DNA from: Peronospora farinosa
Taxonomy: Eukaryota; Oomycota; Peronosporomycetes; Peronosporales; Peronosporaceae
DNA length: 64,000 bases
Reading direction: 5' to 3'
Assembly: GCA_947646735.1 (NCBI GenBank)
Contig: CANTFK010000107.1
Location: 124,001-188,000, forward strand
The notes under the pieces are model-generated. The model saw nothing but the letters and a program-made list of their open reading frames with translations, ran no database searches and was not told the DNA's origin. Shown here one piece after another: positions 22,187 through 32,080 of this stretch (positions are counted from its first letter, which is position 1; each line of letters starts with the position of its first letter). Position numbers and translations under genes: made by a program.

Positions 22187-22829
22187 TGTAGCGGAGCTGC
22201 ACAGCTCTTTAGCCAGAGGAAGACTTTAAACTGGAAGCCTTTTAGTTCTAGAGAACTAAATAGAGTTAAGGCTAAAAGCCACTTAGTTCTAAGGAACTAA
22301 TTAAACGACTTAATGTCACCCTCTTGTAAGGAAGTAGGAAAGAGACTTTTAGTCAGTCAAGCAATAAGCTTAAGGTTCAGAGAACCAACGCACAGAGTGC
22401 AAGAACAAGCTAGAAGCTTAAAGGTTCAGAGAACCAACGCACGAAGTGCACAAGAGAACAAGTCAGCGAGACTTGCGATCTTAAACTCAAAAGGAGAACT
22501 GATTATATTTATGCATTAAGATTTTATGAATAGTCCTACTCTAAGTACACTACACTAAAATAATTACTATAATAGTAATTATTATATGCAGACTTTGCTA
22601 TTGGACGACGTATCGTCCAAACATCCGTGTATGATGTACTTAATACAGCGTTAGTGATTTATCGAATCCCAATCGATAAGATACGGTATTACCGAATACC
22701 GTATCTTAACGATCATACTTAATACCTCTCTAAGGAGAAATATATATAATACATTTCATGCAATACAAAAGGGGATTTTAACCGTAAACTCTCGGAAAGA
22801 CGCTACAACCGTCGTGTAACCCCGTTACA
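22187..22829 (-). repeat. LTR (minus orientation), 3' LTR of the 23-26 kb gypsy body
   Basis: Candidate ends TGTAGCGG at 22187 and CCGTTACA at 22829. A pyrimidine tract CCCTCCCCCACC (22830-22841) abuts it; on the minus strand this is a polypurine tract before an LTR. The sequence is unlike the 21076 LTR family. It holds several perfect hairpins, such as AAGATACGGTATT/AATACCGTATCTT around 22677-22706. Confidence 0.6.
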
Positions 22830-22951
22830 CCCTCCCCCACCAGACTGACGTTCCCATAGAGTGTCACTCGTCATTTATCCTCGTAGAGGTATTGCTTTAG
22901 CGAACGCTTAAAACCTCACGGTTTGTTCACGGCACATAGCATGACGCCTAG

Positions 22952-24208
22952 TCACAGACTCTTCGGGACCTCATTGAAGACAACCTTGACGAAGCGGTTG
23001 ATTACGAAAGTGACACCGTCTTTGTGGGACCCGATGGGCCCCCTTTAGCCACCCTCACGGATGAAGATGACACTAGCCATTCACCGAATCCGTTCCCTGA
23101 ACGTGGTGCTGCAGATGCGCTAACAGCGTTACGTGACCCGCCTGACGTGTCATCAACGGTAACGGTTATCAACCCACTCGAGGAGCAGCAACAGCAGACT
23201 ATCGACGAAGGTGCCAAGCGCCAGACGAAGAATATGACAAGACTGCAGGACCACCGACAGTACAGGTTCAAGCCACCTACGGTGGAAGAGCGCCTAAAGG
23301 AAGCATCTGGGCATTCCCTTTCTGGCTGGACCATTGGGCCTGAGGCCATTTCGTCTAAGGATGTTGCCACGCGCACGGCACTTCTACAACAATACCTGGA
23401 ACCCCACATTACTACACAAAGTCAATACTTGGCACGCCTTAACAGGCAAGTGCGCGGTGCGCCAGTTCCTCCCATGCGGGGTGTTCCCATCCTTCTGTTC
23501 GCGAGGGAAACCGAGGACGAAGAAGACACGGATTTCAGCCGCTGGGCGCATTATGCGCGACGTTTAAGCAGCATGTGGGCCCTACGGGCAAGTGCCGATG
23601 TGGCAGATGTTCGACTCGAGCGGAAGATGCGTTACGATTACGCTAAATTGAAGACCCGGGGAAAATTGAAATCCCAACAAACGCATTATGCGTCTGCTAC
23701 CCAGCATCCCAATGTTTCGGCTACCCCTGTAGCCGCGAGTCCACGACAGGCCAAGGCCGTCAACTCGCCCACGCCCACCATTACTGGTGAGAAGCGGCAG
23801 CGCCAACAGGCTGACCCTGCGCACGACGCTCAAAAACGTCCACGGCGTATGGGCAGTCCTGCCGAAGGGGAATCTCAAACTCCCAGGAGTTCCACGACTC
23901 GGGATAACCCCGCCACTTTAGCAGATACTGGTTTTTACCATGGCGGCGACGCTTCTGCAGTAGACGCTCCACATGGAACTGAAGGTTCCCCTGCGCATCG
24001 AGCAAAGCCGGAGGCGGTCGGTGTATCGGCACAAGCTCATGCCGAGCTTGTTCAAGAGGTGCGGTCCCTACGTGAGGAGAGGCAGACGATGAACTTCCGG
24101 CCTGAGTCCCTGGAAGATAGTCGGACCCGAATGCAGCGTCAGCTTGACCTGTTGGTGCAGATGCTTCGTCCCGCGACAATGCCAATGGGCTCGGCGCGAG
24201 CGCCTTAA
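22952..24208 (+). CDS. Antisense reading frame overlapping the chromodomain end of a gypsy pol
   Basis: A frame open from 22952 to 24208 (about 418 codons), antisense to the surrounding pol and just inside its 3' LTR. It has no early in-frame ATG. An ATG at 22941 (MTPSHRLFG) is one frame off, so a start-proximal indel is likely. The protein has an acidic N-terminal part, a charged middle (TVEERLKEASGHSLSG; RRLSSMWALRASADVADVRL), a basic Ser/Thr/Pro-rich part and a C-terminal coiled-coil-like helix (VQEVRSLREERQTMNF). Its last 428 bp run opposite the still-open chromodomain frame. No family recognised. It may be a genuine accessory gene of this element group or a long chance frame. Confidence 0.45.
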   Translation, partial: SQTLRDLIEDNLDEAVDYESDTVFVGPDGPPLATLTDEDDTSHSPNPFPERGAADALTALRDPPDVSSTVTVINPLEEQQQQTIDEGAKRQTKNMTRLQDHRQYRFKPPTVEERLKEASGHSLSGWTIGPEAISSKDVATRTALLQQYLEPHITTQSQYLARLNRQVRGAPVPPMRGVPILLFARETEDEEDTDFSRWAHYARRLSSMWALRASADVADVRLERKMRYDYAKLKTRGKLKSQQTHYASATQHPNVSATPVAASPRQAKAVNSPTPTITGEKRQRQQADPAHDAQKRPRRMGSPAEGESQTPRSSTTRDNPATLADTGFYHGGDASAVDAPHGTEGSPAHRAKPEAVGVSAQAHAELVQEVRSLREERQTMNFRPESLEDSRTRMQRQLDLLVQMLRPATMPMGSARAP

Positions 24209-26263
24209 TGTTTATTTGGGACGGATCCCGATATGGTTTTAGCATGCCAACATAGAACACAGGATGTGTACGCAATTTGAGCGGCAATTGAGCGTATACG
24301 CTGTGCCTTTCTTGGCAATGACCTCAAAGGGTCCGATAAAGCGCGGGCGCAACTTCGTCTTAAAGACAGCGGATACTACATTGGTAGGTAAATTTTTAGC
24401 ATTCAATAATACTTGGTCTCCGACCTCATAATCATTAATACAGCCTCTGCCTTTCGCATCTGCATATTCTTTTTGTTTATCTTGACTATCAGCCATTGCA
24501 TCTTGCACATGTCGTAAGACATTTAGTCGCGTTGCGAGAAACGCATTTACCTGTTTCTTAACAGTATTAGGGCTGACATCAGCAAGCCGATCGGCAACCT
24601 CTCCCCCACCAAGCCCTGAACCACTCGGTGGTAGCATTAACGGAACGCGTGGGTGTGTGAGACCATTCACATAGAACGGAGTGTAGCCGGTAGAGGCGTG
24701 CACGGAGTTATTGAGTGCAAACTCAACTACAGGAAGCATAGAGCCCCAACGCTTAGGTGTTTCAGCACAAACACTGCGGAGGATATCTCCAACAACGCGA
24801 TTTACGCGTTCGGTTTGACCATCGGTCTGCGGATGATCCGCTGTGGACATGTCCAAACGGATGCTGGGCACCTGGAAGACGGATTTCCAAAATTTACTCG
24901 TAAAACGAGGATCACGATCAGAAACAATTGCCACTGGCAAGCCATGTTGGCGAAACACACGATCGATAAACAGCTCCGCTGTACCCACACCATCGATCGA
25001 GTCTGGCACAGCCGCTAAGTGAGCCATTTTTATCAAGCGGTCAACAAAGACCACAATACCTGTATTGCCCTGCGAATCTTTTGGTAGGCCAAATACAAAG
25101 TCCATACTAATGGACTCCCAGCACCCAGTGGGAATAGGCAAGCTAGCCAGTGGCGCTGCCGAATGGGGCAAGGGTTTCACCCGTTGACACGTTTCACACG
25201 TGCGCACATATGTACTCACCCATTTGTATAAGTTGGGCCACCAATAACGTTGGCATACTACCCCATAGGTCTTTTCGCGACCCAAATGACCACCGATGGC
25301 GGTGTCATGTACCTCATAGAGGATACGATACTTCAGGTCCTAGTCATGAGGAACCACAATACGCGGAGGATCCGCCACATCTGTACGATAGTACAACAGC
25401 CCCTCATCGATAGAATATCGATGGAGGCTCGCACGTAATCGTGCCGACAATTCAATGTCCGAGTCTTTAAACTCATCACTGCCAAGAGCATGTAGCAAAG
25501 CTATACAGTGATCATCTTTAGCATACGCCGATCGAATGAGATCACTGATAGAAGACGACAACGTCGTCACATGAGCAAGCTCATAGTCAGGTCGGCGTGA
25601 CAACGCATCAGCCAAAGCATTTTGCTTGCCCGGCTTCTATTTTACCTCGAAATTATATTCGGCAAAGAATGACAGCCATCTGGCCATTCTCTGCGAGAGA
25701 TGTGGCGACTGAGTCGCAGTGCGCAACGACGTATGATCGGTATAGATCATAAAAGGCTTTGAGCCCAGCATATGAACTCTAAATTTGACCAGGGCATACT
25801 TCATCGCAAGTAGCTCTTTGTCATGAACTGTATAGTTCTTCTCTGCAGCTTTCAGCTGGCGAGATTCAAAAGCGATCACACGCTCACGGCCTTCATCATC
25901 TGTTTGTAACAGAGCACTGCCAATGGCAAAATCCGACGCGTCACAGACGACGCTAAACGGTCGATCAGCGTCTGGCAAAGCCAAAATAGGAGCATGAAGA
26001 AGGCTATCCTTCACCGCTTGATAAGCATCCTCATGTTCGGCATGCCAACACCATTCTACATTCTTTTTAAGGAGATTGGATAATGGACGAGCCATATGAG
26101 CGTAATTCTCGCTGTACTTGTGTAAGTAATTGGCAAGGCCAAGCCATTTACGCAAGTCCTTCTGGGACTGTGGAACAGGCCAATCGACTATGGCTTTGAC
26201 CTTGGCGGGATCCGCTCTTAGGGAAATTGAGCCCATTCTATATTGAGGCTCATCCTCACTCAC
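23781..26263 (-). pseudogene. Gypsy pol body: RT C-terminus, RNase H, integrase, chromodomain
   Basis: One minus-strand frame with few lesions. RT connection (ADPAKVKAIVDWPVPQSQKD) and RNase H (PDADRPFSVVCDASDFAIGS; SRQLKAAEKNYTVHDKELLA) run to a stop at 25637-25639. The frame continues (NALADALSRRPDY) to a stop at 25340-25342, then the integrase: HHCC (HDTAIGGHLGR ... CETCQRVKP) and a complete D,D,E core (SMDFVFGLPKD; IVSDRDPRF; TDGQTERVNR). A frameshift near 24250-24290 precedes the GPF/Y end (PLKLRTHPVFYVGMLK) and a chromodomain (about 23860-23960, LLKWRGYPESWNSWE). The 5' part (gag, protease, RT fingers) is missing: the frame joins other retroelement sequence near 26240. Confidence 0.8.
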
Positions 26264-26313
26264 ACGTACGCTCCGAAAGACGGGTCATGGGAAGGACTAA
26301 TAGTGCTACTAAG

Positions 26314-26890
26314 TGTAGGCGGGTGCTGTATAAGCTGCCAATGTTTGAAGGTGTTCACACCTCCAAGCACAAGCGAGGAAGCGGTAAAACCTTCTTACCT
26401 TCGCGTGCGGTGGCCTAGGTGGTCGGCGCCAAAGTGTCCGCACACAACTGTTGTTGGTTGCCTAAGCGAACCGCGCAAATAAGTTTGGAGCACACCTACC
26501 TGCATTGCGGAAGCTGTTTCCAGTCTTTCTGCGCGCAGTAAGTATTACGTGTAAATATAAGACTGATTTATATTTGATAGAATCGAACTAAATATAGATT
26601 TAACTACTGATTGGACTATTACATGCTATGCTTGGATGCGCGTCTCTTTCAATGCAAATCCCTACGTGCGAGCTTAAGTATACATTGAAGCTCGCTGATG
26701 ACGTCCGTCTGTGACGTCATCATGACGCCAAGTCCCAACTGGGCGTCGCTCCGTCGAATGTGAATCTATCCATAGATATTACATTCACAAGGATGGGTGA
26801 CATTGATGTGCCTCAGGTCAAAAATATTCACTTACCCTTTTAAACCTCCCGTTACATATTGCATACATAACGGGTACGTGTATTCAGCCC
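26314..26890 (-). repeat. LTR (minus orientation) with leader fragment, related to the 21076 family
   Basis: Sequence from TGTAGGCGGG (26314) to about CAGCCCGTTAC (26890) matches, in reverse, the LTR at 21076-21674. The adjoining 26268-26313 matches the reverse of the internal leader after the 5' LTR at 13043 (ACGGGTCATGGGAA against TTCCCACGACCCGT). The outer end is uncertain. The pol that follows on the minus strand is of a different subfamily, so this is a chimeric junction. Confidence 0.65.
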
Positions 26891-27420
26891 GTTACCACAA
26901 TCTTGAACATAGACACCAAATTAAGCTTTGATATCACCTTCTTTCTTAATGTCGATCCTTCTTGTGCGCTTAATTGCAACGACATAATTTTCTTGCTGTG
27001 CATGGGCTAAATTGCGGCTCTTGCTTGCTTCAGGGATGCATATGCAAGCTGCGTGGTGATGAAAAGCTTTTCATTGTGGTTTTAATGGATTCTTATTCTA
27101 ATCGACGTCCTATCTTTCCTTGCAAAAAGGGGATGCAACACATTGTGACGAGTTAAAGAAGGTGGGCTAATTAAAATGAAAGTGAGGGATTTGTAACGCT
27201 GTATCTTATCTTAGAGCATAAATATGCTCCTAGGGTAGGGTACTTAGATAAAATCTGATATGTCATAAGTACCCTACATTAGAACTAATTACCTACAATT
27301 TAAATATCTGCTAGAACCATAAACGAATACGGTACGGTATTACCGATATCATATAGTATCTCTTATACTAAATATGTCGTAAGGAGGAAATACACTTGTG
27401 CAATTTGATCGGTTATCCAA
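26891..27420. other. Non-coding repeat-like stretch left of the LINE
   Basis: About 530 bp, AT-rich, without a gene. It contains hairpins typical of the local LTR DNA, for example TAGGGTACTT/AAGTACCCTA near 27233-27276. Probably a remnant of the element into which the LINE inserted. Confidence 0.4.
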
Positions 27421-27435
27421 CCGTTGTGTAAGTTG
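27421..27435 (+). repeat. Target-site duplication, left copy
   Basis: CCGTTGTGTAAGTTG, a perfect 15-bp copy of 36853-36867, bracketing the LINE. Confidence 0.75.
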
Positions 27436-27469
27436 GGGTTGTTCAGATCGTCTATTTACATGGTGTTAA

Positions 27470-30400
27470 CTATGTGCAAGATCTCTGGAAAGTCCTGAGC
27501 CAGGATGTCAACGCCGGTTGGCCCGACTGTAAATCATGGCTGGTCACCGTTGAAAGCGGTGGCCCTCTAGGTTCGCGCTCGAGCAACTCGATGCATGCAT
27601 ATAGCAAAGCACCCGTTGTGGCGGACGCAACTTTTTGATGCTCTCTCTTCGCGATCGCTCGGAGCTGACAAAGGCACGAAGCCCAAAAACTGGCTATGCT
27701 GCTGGGAAGGTGGAGCGGGACTGCCTTGTAGACAGCGGCACTTCTGTCGACCCATAGCCGTGTGTGACATATCGTTGCCAAGACGTGCCAAATTCGCGTC
27801 CAGACACGTTCGGCTGCATCCGTGTCATCCTGAAATCGGTCCGCTAGACTTTGCATACGGTGCTCGGGTATGCTGTGAACCCTTCGGCTTGCACAGGCCA
27901 CCACAAAGTGTTTGGTCGCTTGGCGGGTAGCTTGTTGCCCAGTCCAGTGACCAATAAGTTTGCCCCATAGCGCTGCAGCGCAGGCACAGTCCCAAAACAG
28001 ATGACCAATGGTCTCCTCACTGCCGCTGCAGGCCGGTGCCTTTCTGCAACTATTATTTTCGTACCTCGTAGCGTGATACAGATTTAATTGTCTGGTCGCC
28101 ACCCTGTACCCTGTCCAGACTTGATACGGTGTGAGTCCATTACTATGATCCCACACTTGCCTCGGCGTTTGCCGGAGCGCTGCGCATTGCCATTCATCCG
28201 TCGTTGCAGATTTGGACAGTCGATCAATGAGAACGGAAAGTTGGCGAGCGAGAACCTTTTTATGGAACCGGAAAGCTTGCTTGCCTAAGGCCTTTGTAAC
28301 GAAGTGATTAGACGTTGTGGTCGGCACAGACCAAGGAAACCGATGCAGCTGCGGGTGCGCTTCGAATACCAGACCCCAAGTTCTAATCTCACGACAGACC
28401 GCCTGGCGTTCCGATGGCGAACCGACAGTGAGCTCCGGCAGGAAGCCGTGACAAAACCAGTGTAACCCATCATCAGCTTGGTGCAGAGTGACAGGCCGAG
28501 TTTGGCCGTGCTTGATATCCGTCGAGTGACCTTCGATAAGGCCTGCTCCGAGAAGCTTCCAGCGAAAACTGCGGAGACATGGTGGTGCCTGTCGTAGGCG
28601 TAGTGGCGGTGCCGCGTGCAACTCTGACCCGATAGGTAAGTCCGGGGATGAAAGCAAGATGGCTGTTGCCCACCGACGGAGTTTTGCGTTGGAATGAGGG
28701 CCGGGTTGGTCCTGAGGGATTGGTATTCGTAAAACGAATTCCGCTGGCCCCGTACGCCGGATGTGTAGTTGTTCGAGGGTGCAGTCCTCGATCCTGTTAT
28801 AAGTAGTCCTGGCCAGCATGTTGCCTCCCTGGTCCCGAATCCATGGGTTCGCACTCCAGTTAAAAGTGGCCCAGAATCGCTGAATTTCCTCCGGCATATC
28901 ATCATACCCCAGCAGCCGTATGGGGAAAGGGTCAATGAACGACAGTACCAATTCGTCCCCCTCCCACCAGCTAATGGCTCGGTCAAGTAAGGCCGAGGAG
29001 TGGGCGTGCCTCCACGCGGTCACCTGGTCCTGTTGATCTGTTGTTGGGGAGAGCCGTTCTCCCAGCTCCTGCCTCAGCTCATGGCCTGGCGAACCTGCCC
29101 GGTTAAACGATGCCCGTAGTTTAGCCTGAGCCGGAGTCACTATTGTCGCGGCCGGTCCTTGATTGTTCCGGAAAGTCCACATTCGCCATGCAGTATAGTA
29201 TTTATCCGGCTTCTGAGTAAGCCAAGCAAACGCGTGCTTTGTGCGTTGAGTTTTAACCGCTACCGAAACAGCCGCTAGTCCGATGCCTCCCGCTTGTTTT
29301 GGCGTCACAAGTAGTCCAGGATTAACCTTGTGGCGACTGCTTTCTGTCGTCGTCGCGTGCGCCCACAGGAATTGCTTGTATAGATTGTGCAGTTCTTTTT
29401 CCGCCCACCGAGGTAATTCAAAAACTATCGCGGTAAATAATAATGAGGGAAGCACGATGGAGTTGAGGATTAACACACGATTCTCCACGCTCGTTGCTAC
29501 TCGTGTCGCTGTGAGAAGCCTCCTTTGAATTTTCCGGATCCGCTGGGCCCAGTTCTTGTTCACTAACTCCCCCGTTCCAACCTCATAGCCCAAGTATCGA
29601 GTTGTTGCGCCCGCGGGGACGACCGTCATTCCCTCGTACCTCTCCAGCATGACAGATCTATTCAGAAATATCAGCTGACTCTTTGCAGGTTGAACCTGTA
29701 GGCCAGCAAGAGCGCCAAATGCTCGCACAACATGTAACGCGTGGGGTATTTGCTCCGCTGTCTCGAGAAATAAGGTGGTGTCATCCACAAATGCTGAGTA
29801 AAGGTGGGTCTGCCCGGGCTGGCCGGGCACTTGTAGCCCTTTAAGGTTGGGGTCTTGCAGAAGTGCTAGGCCGAGAACCTCAACTGCTAGCAAAAATAGA
29901 AGAGGTGCTAACGGGCATCCTTGCCGAATCCCTGACCGAACCTGTAGAGGTGTGGAATAACAACCATTTACGACGAAGCTGGCTGTCGTGCCGGTGTGAA
30001 TACGTCGAATGAGGTCGATGAATCGCTCGTCAAAGCTGAACTGACGTAGAGTCGCGTACAGAAAGTCCCGGTCCACGGTATCATAAGCCTTCTTGAAATC
30101 CAGCAGCAAAATACACCGACTGAGTGCTGTCGGCACCTCCTCTTGCTCCATTGCAGTCGACAGTTGAGCCATCATCATCATAACTGGTTTGGACATTTTG
30201 CGCCCGCGCACAAAGCCTTGTTGGGAGTCGCTGATGGCCCGGGGTAACGATAGCTGTAATCTCGTTGCCAGTACCTTGGCAAACACCTTGTAGCTGGTTT
30301 GCAGTAAGGAGATCGGACGATAATCCATCGCGTCGTCCGAGTCTCCTTTTTTTCGCAGCGGGATTATTAGCGCCTCGAGAAACGAGGGAGGTAAATCCGC

Positions 30401-32080
30401 CCCATTGAGGATTTCATTGCTGATGCTGACTAGAGCTGGTACCAGCAGCGCTGACGTATCTTTATAGAAATCGTTGTTTAAACCATCCTGGCCGGCCGCT
30501 TTGTGCCGACTCAATCCTCGAATGGCTGAAAGCACCTCAGTCTCTGTAATCGGCTGTAATAATCGTTCATTGTCGTGATCCGTTAATTGCTGCTCCTTCG
30601 GGATCGTCACCAAATTCTTTAGAGCTGCAGGTAGTTCTTCAAGAGCTGTGTTACGGTGGCTGGAGCTGAGCACTGGTGCCCATTCAGAGGCAAACTTATC
30701 CGCAATGGACATGTGTCGCCCAAAAGCCTCCCCATGTCGCGCTCGCACCGATGTTACCAGTTGGTTGCGTTCCCAATTGGCGACACGCTTGTAAGACCAT
30801 TTCAACCGCTCCGCCGAACGCTCCAAATTTTCGCCCATTCGGAGGAGATTCTCCTCTCGCATTTCTTCCATGTTAGCAGAAATCCACTGACGACGCATCA
30901 GAAATTGTCGTCTGTTGCGCCGCCGAATTTTGCTAATAAATCGCTTACGCCTCTGCTGTTCTCGTCGAGTAACAGCCCGTATGTAATTAATGCACTCATT
31001 AATATCCGCATCCCATGACTGCACTGACGGCGTGCGTCCAACCGCCGCACTATCCATTTCGCGCAACAAATCCGCCAGAACGCGGTCTGGTTGATGAGCT
31101 TTTATGGGATACGCAGGTTGACGTCGCCTAGGAGGTTTCAAAGCGGACTGCGCGTTCCGTAAATGTAATTCCACTTGCTGATGGTCCGAGTATAGGGGAG
31201 GTGGTGTTGAGGATACCCAGATGACCTGTGGCGCCCAGTCATGGGGCACGTAAATCCGGTCGATTCTGCTGGCCTTTTCGTTGTTCCAATAAGTAAAATG
31301 ATCCGTCGTATTCTCAGACTCATCGTCCTCTGCATGATCTCTTAAAAGCCGGGCATCACTGAGCCCCGTCGCCTGCAGCAGTCCTTCTAATGCTGGACTT
31401 TCCGGTCTGCTGGCCGAGCGTTGCCCCAGTCGATCTAATTGGGGACTTTGCACGCTATTAAAATCTCCTAGTAGAACAGTGGTGCCCACAGGAATATTCC
31501 ATTCCAGTAAGCCCGTAAAGAAATCTTCGCGCTCAGCCCGAATGTTAGGCGAGTATACATTGAGGATGGTCATGTCCTGTATTTTTACTCCGATGGCTCG
31601 CGGATTCCAGCGATGTTCATTCCACGCAGTGGCATCAGAAGCAGCCTGGGGCGTGAGTAAAATAGCGACACCCGCAGCCTTGGATGCGCCTATGCTCCAG
31701 AACGACATTGGGGCCTGAGTGACGTCCACATGTTTTCCCCATAGACGTTTCCACTCCATTTGTAAGTCAGAAACTTCCGCCGCGGTCGTGACGTGGGTTT
31801 CTTGAATGCACCACGCGATAGGACGTCGGTGGATCGGAGTTTTCCTCCAAGCCTCCATCCAGAGTTTTCGTGTGTCTTGTTTAAACCCGAGAACATTTTG
31901 GGTTATAAGCCGACGATCCGCTATTGGATGAGATGGGTGTTCTGAGAAGCTTGCATCGTTAAGTATTGCGTGGCGTCCATAGGCATCCGCTTTAGCGATC
32001 GCAGATTTGAAGTAGGTAGTCTTCAGCGGTATCCGTAGAGAGCCCTTAGTACTCAATAAGACTAGCTTCCTCCGTATGGG
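27470..32080 (-). CDS. LINE ORF3: EEP endonuclease, reverse transcriptase, zinc-binding domain
   Basis: About 1,530 aa. The EEP endonuclease lies at about 31906-31150 (LITQNVLGFKQ; CIQETHV; ILNVYSPN; LLGDFNSVQ; RIDRIYV; SDHQQV). The RT lies at about 30500-29650 (DYRPISLLQTSYKVFAKVLA; QQGFVRGRKMSK; LLLDFKKAYDTVD; GIRQGCPLAPLLF; catalytic FVDDT near 29790, where LINEs usually have FADD). A C-terminal CX4CX7HX4C-like box (ACSGSEETIGHLFWDC) resembles the RT zinc-binding domain of plant L1s. The frame opens at 32080 and has no ATG until residue 67 of the frame that starts at 32056, inside the EEP domain. It overlaps the end of ORF2 by 35 nt in the +1 frame, so translation must be coupled to ORF2. 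Confidence 0.9.
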   Translation of the reverse strand, partial: PIRRKLVLLSTKGSLRIPLKTTYFKSAIAKADAYGRHAILNDASFSEHPSHPIADRRLITQNVLGFKQDTRKLWMEAWRKTPIHRRPIAWCIQETHVTTAAEVSDLQMEWKRLWGKHVDVTQAPMSFWSIGASKAAGVAILLTPQAASDATAWNEHRWNPRAIGVKIQDMTILNVYSPNIRAEREDFFTGLLEWNIPVGTTVLLGDFNSVQSPQLDRLGQRSASRPESPALEGLLQATGLSDARLLRDHAEDDESENTTDHFTYWNNEKASRIDRIYVPHDWAPQVIWVSSTPPPLYSDHQQVELHLRNAQSALKPPRRRQPAYPIKAHQPDRVLADLLREMDSAAVGRTPSVQSWDADINECINYIRAVTRREQQRRKRFISKIRRRNRRQFLMRRQWISANMEEMREENLLRMGENLERSAERLKWSYKRVANWERNQLVTSVRARHGEAFGRHMSIADKFASEWAPVLSSSHRNTALEELPAALKNLVTIPKEQQLTDHDNERLLQPITETEVLSAIRGLSRHKAAGQDGLNNDFYKDTSALLVPALVSISNEILNGADLPPSFLEALIIPLRKKGDSDDAMDYRPISLLQTSYKVFAKVLATRLQLSLPRAISDSQQGFVRGRKMSKPVMMMMAQLSTAMEQEEVPTALSRCILLLDFKKAYDTVDRDFLYATLRQFSFDERFIDLIRRIHTGTTASFVVNGCYSTPLQVRSGIRQGCPLAPLLFLLAVEVLGLALLQDPNLKGLQVPGQPGQTHLYSAFVDDTTLFLETAEQIPHALHVVRAFGALAGLQVQPAKSQLIFLNRSVMLERYEGMTVVPAGATTRYLGYEVGTGELVNKNWAQRIRKIQRRLLTATRVATSVENRVLILNSIVLPSLLFTAIVFELPRWAEKELHNLYKQFLWAHATTTESSRHKVNPGLLVTPKQAGGIGLAAVSVAVKTQRTKHAFAWLTQKPDKYYTAWRMWTFRNNQGPAATIVTPAQAKLRASFNRAGSPGHELRQELGERLSPTTDQQDQVTAWRHAHSSALLDRAISWWEGDELVLSFIDPFPIRLLGYDDMPEEIQRFWATFNWSANPWIRDQGGNMLARTTYNRIEDCTLEQLHIRRTGPAEFVLRIPIPQDQPGPHSNAKLRRWATAILLSSPDLPIGSELHAAPPLRLRQAPPCLRSFRWKLLGAGLIEGHSTDIKHGQTRPVTLHQADDGLHWFCHGFLPELTVGSPSERQAVCREIRTWGLVFEAHPQLHRFPWSVPTTTSNHFVTKALGKQAFRFHKKVLARQLSVLIDRLSKSATTDEWQCAALRQTPRQVWDHSNGLTPYQVWTGYRVATRQLNLYHATRYENNSCRKAPACSGSEETIGHLFWDCACAAALWGKLIGHWTGQQATRQATKHFVVACASRRVHSIPEHRMQSLADRFQDDTDAAERVWTRIWHVLATICHTRLWVDRSAAVYKAVPLHLPSSIASFWASCLCQLRAIAKREHQKVASATTGALLYACIELLEREPRGPPLSTVTSHDLQSGQPALTSWLRTFQRSCT

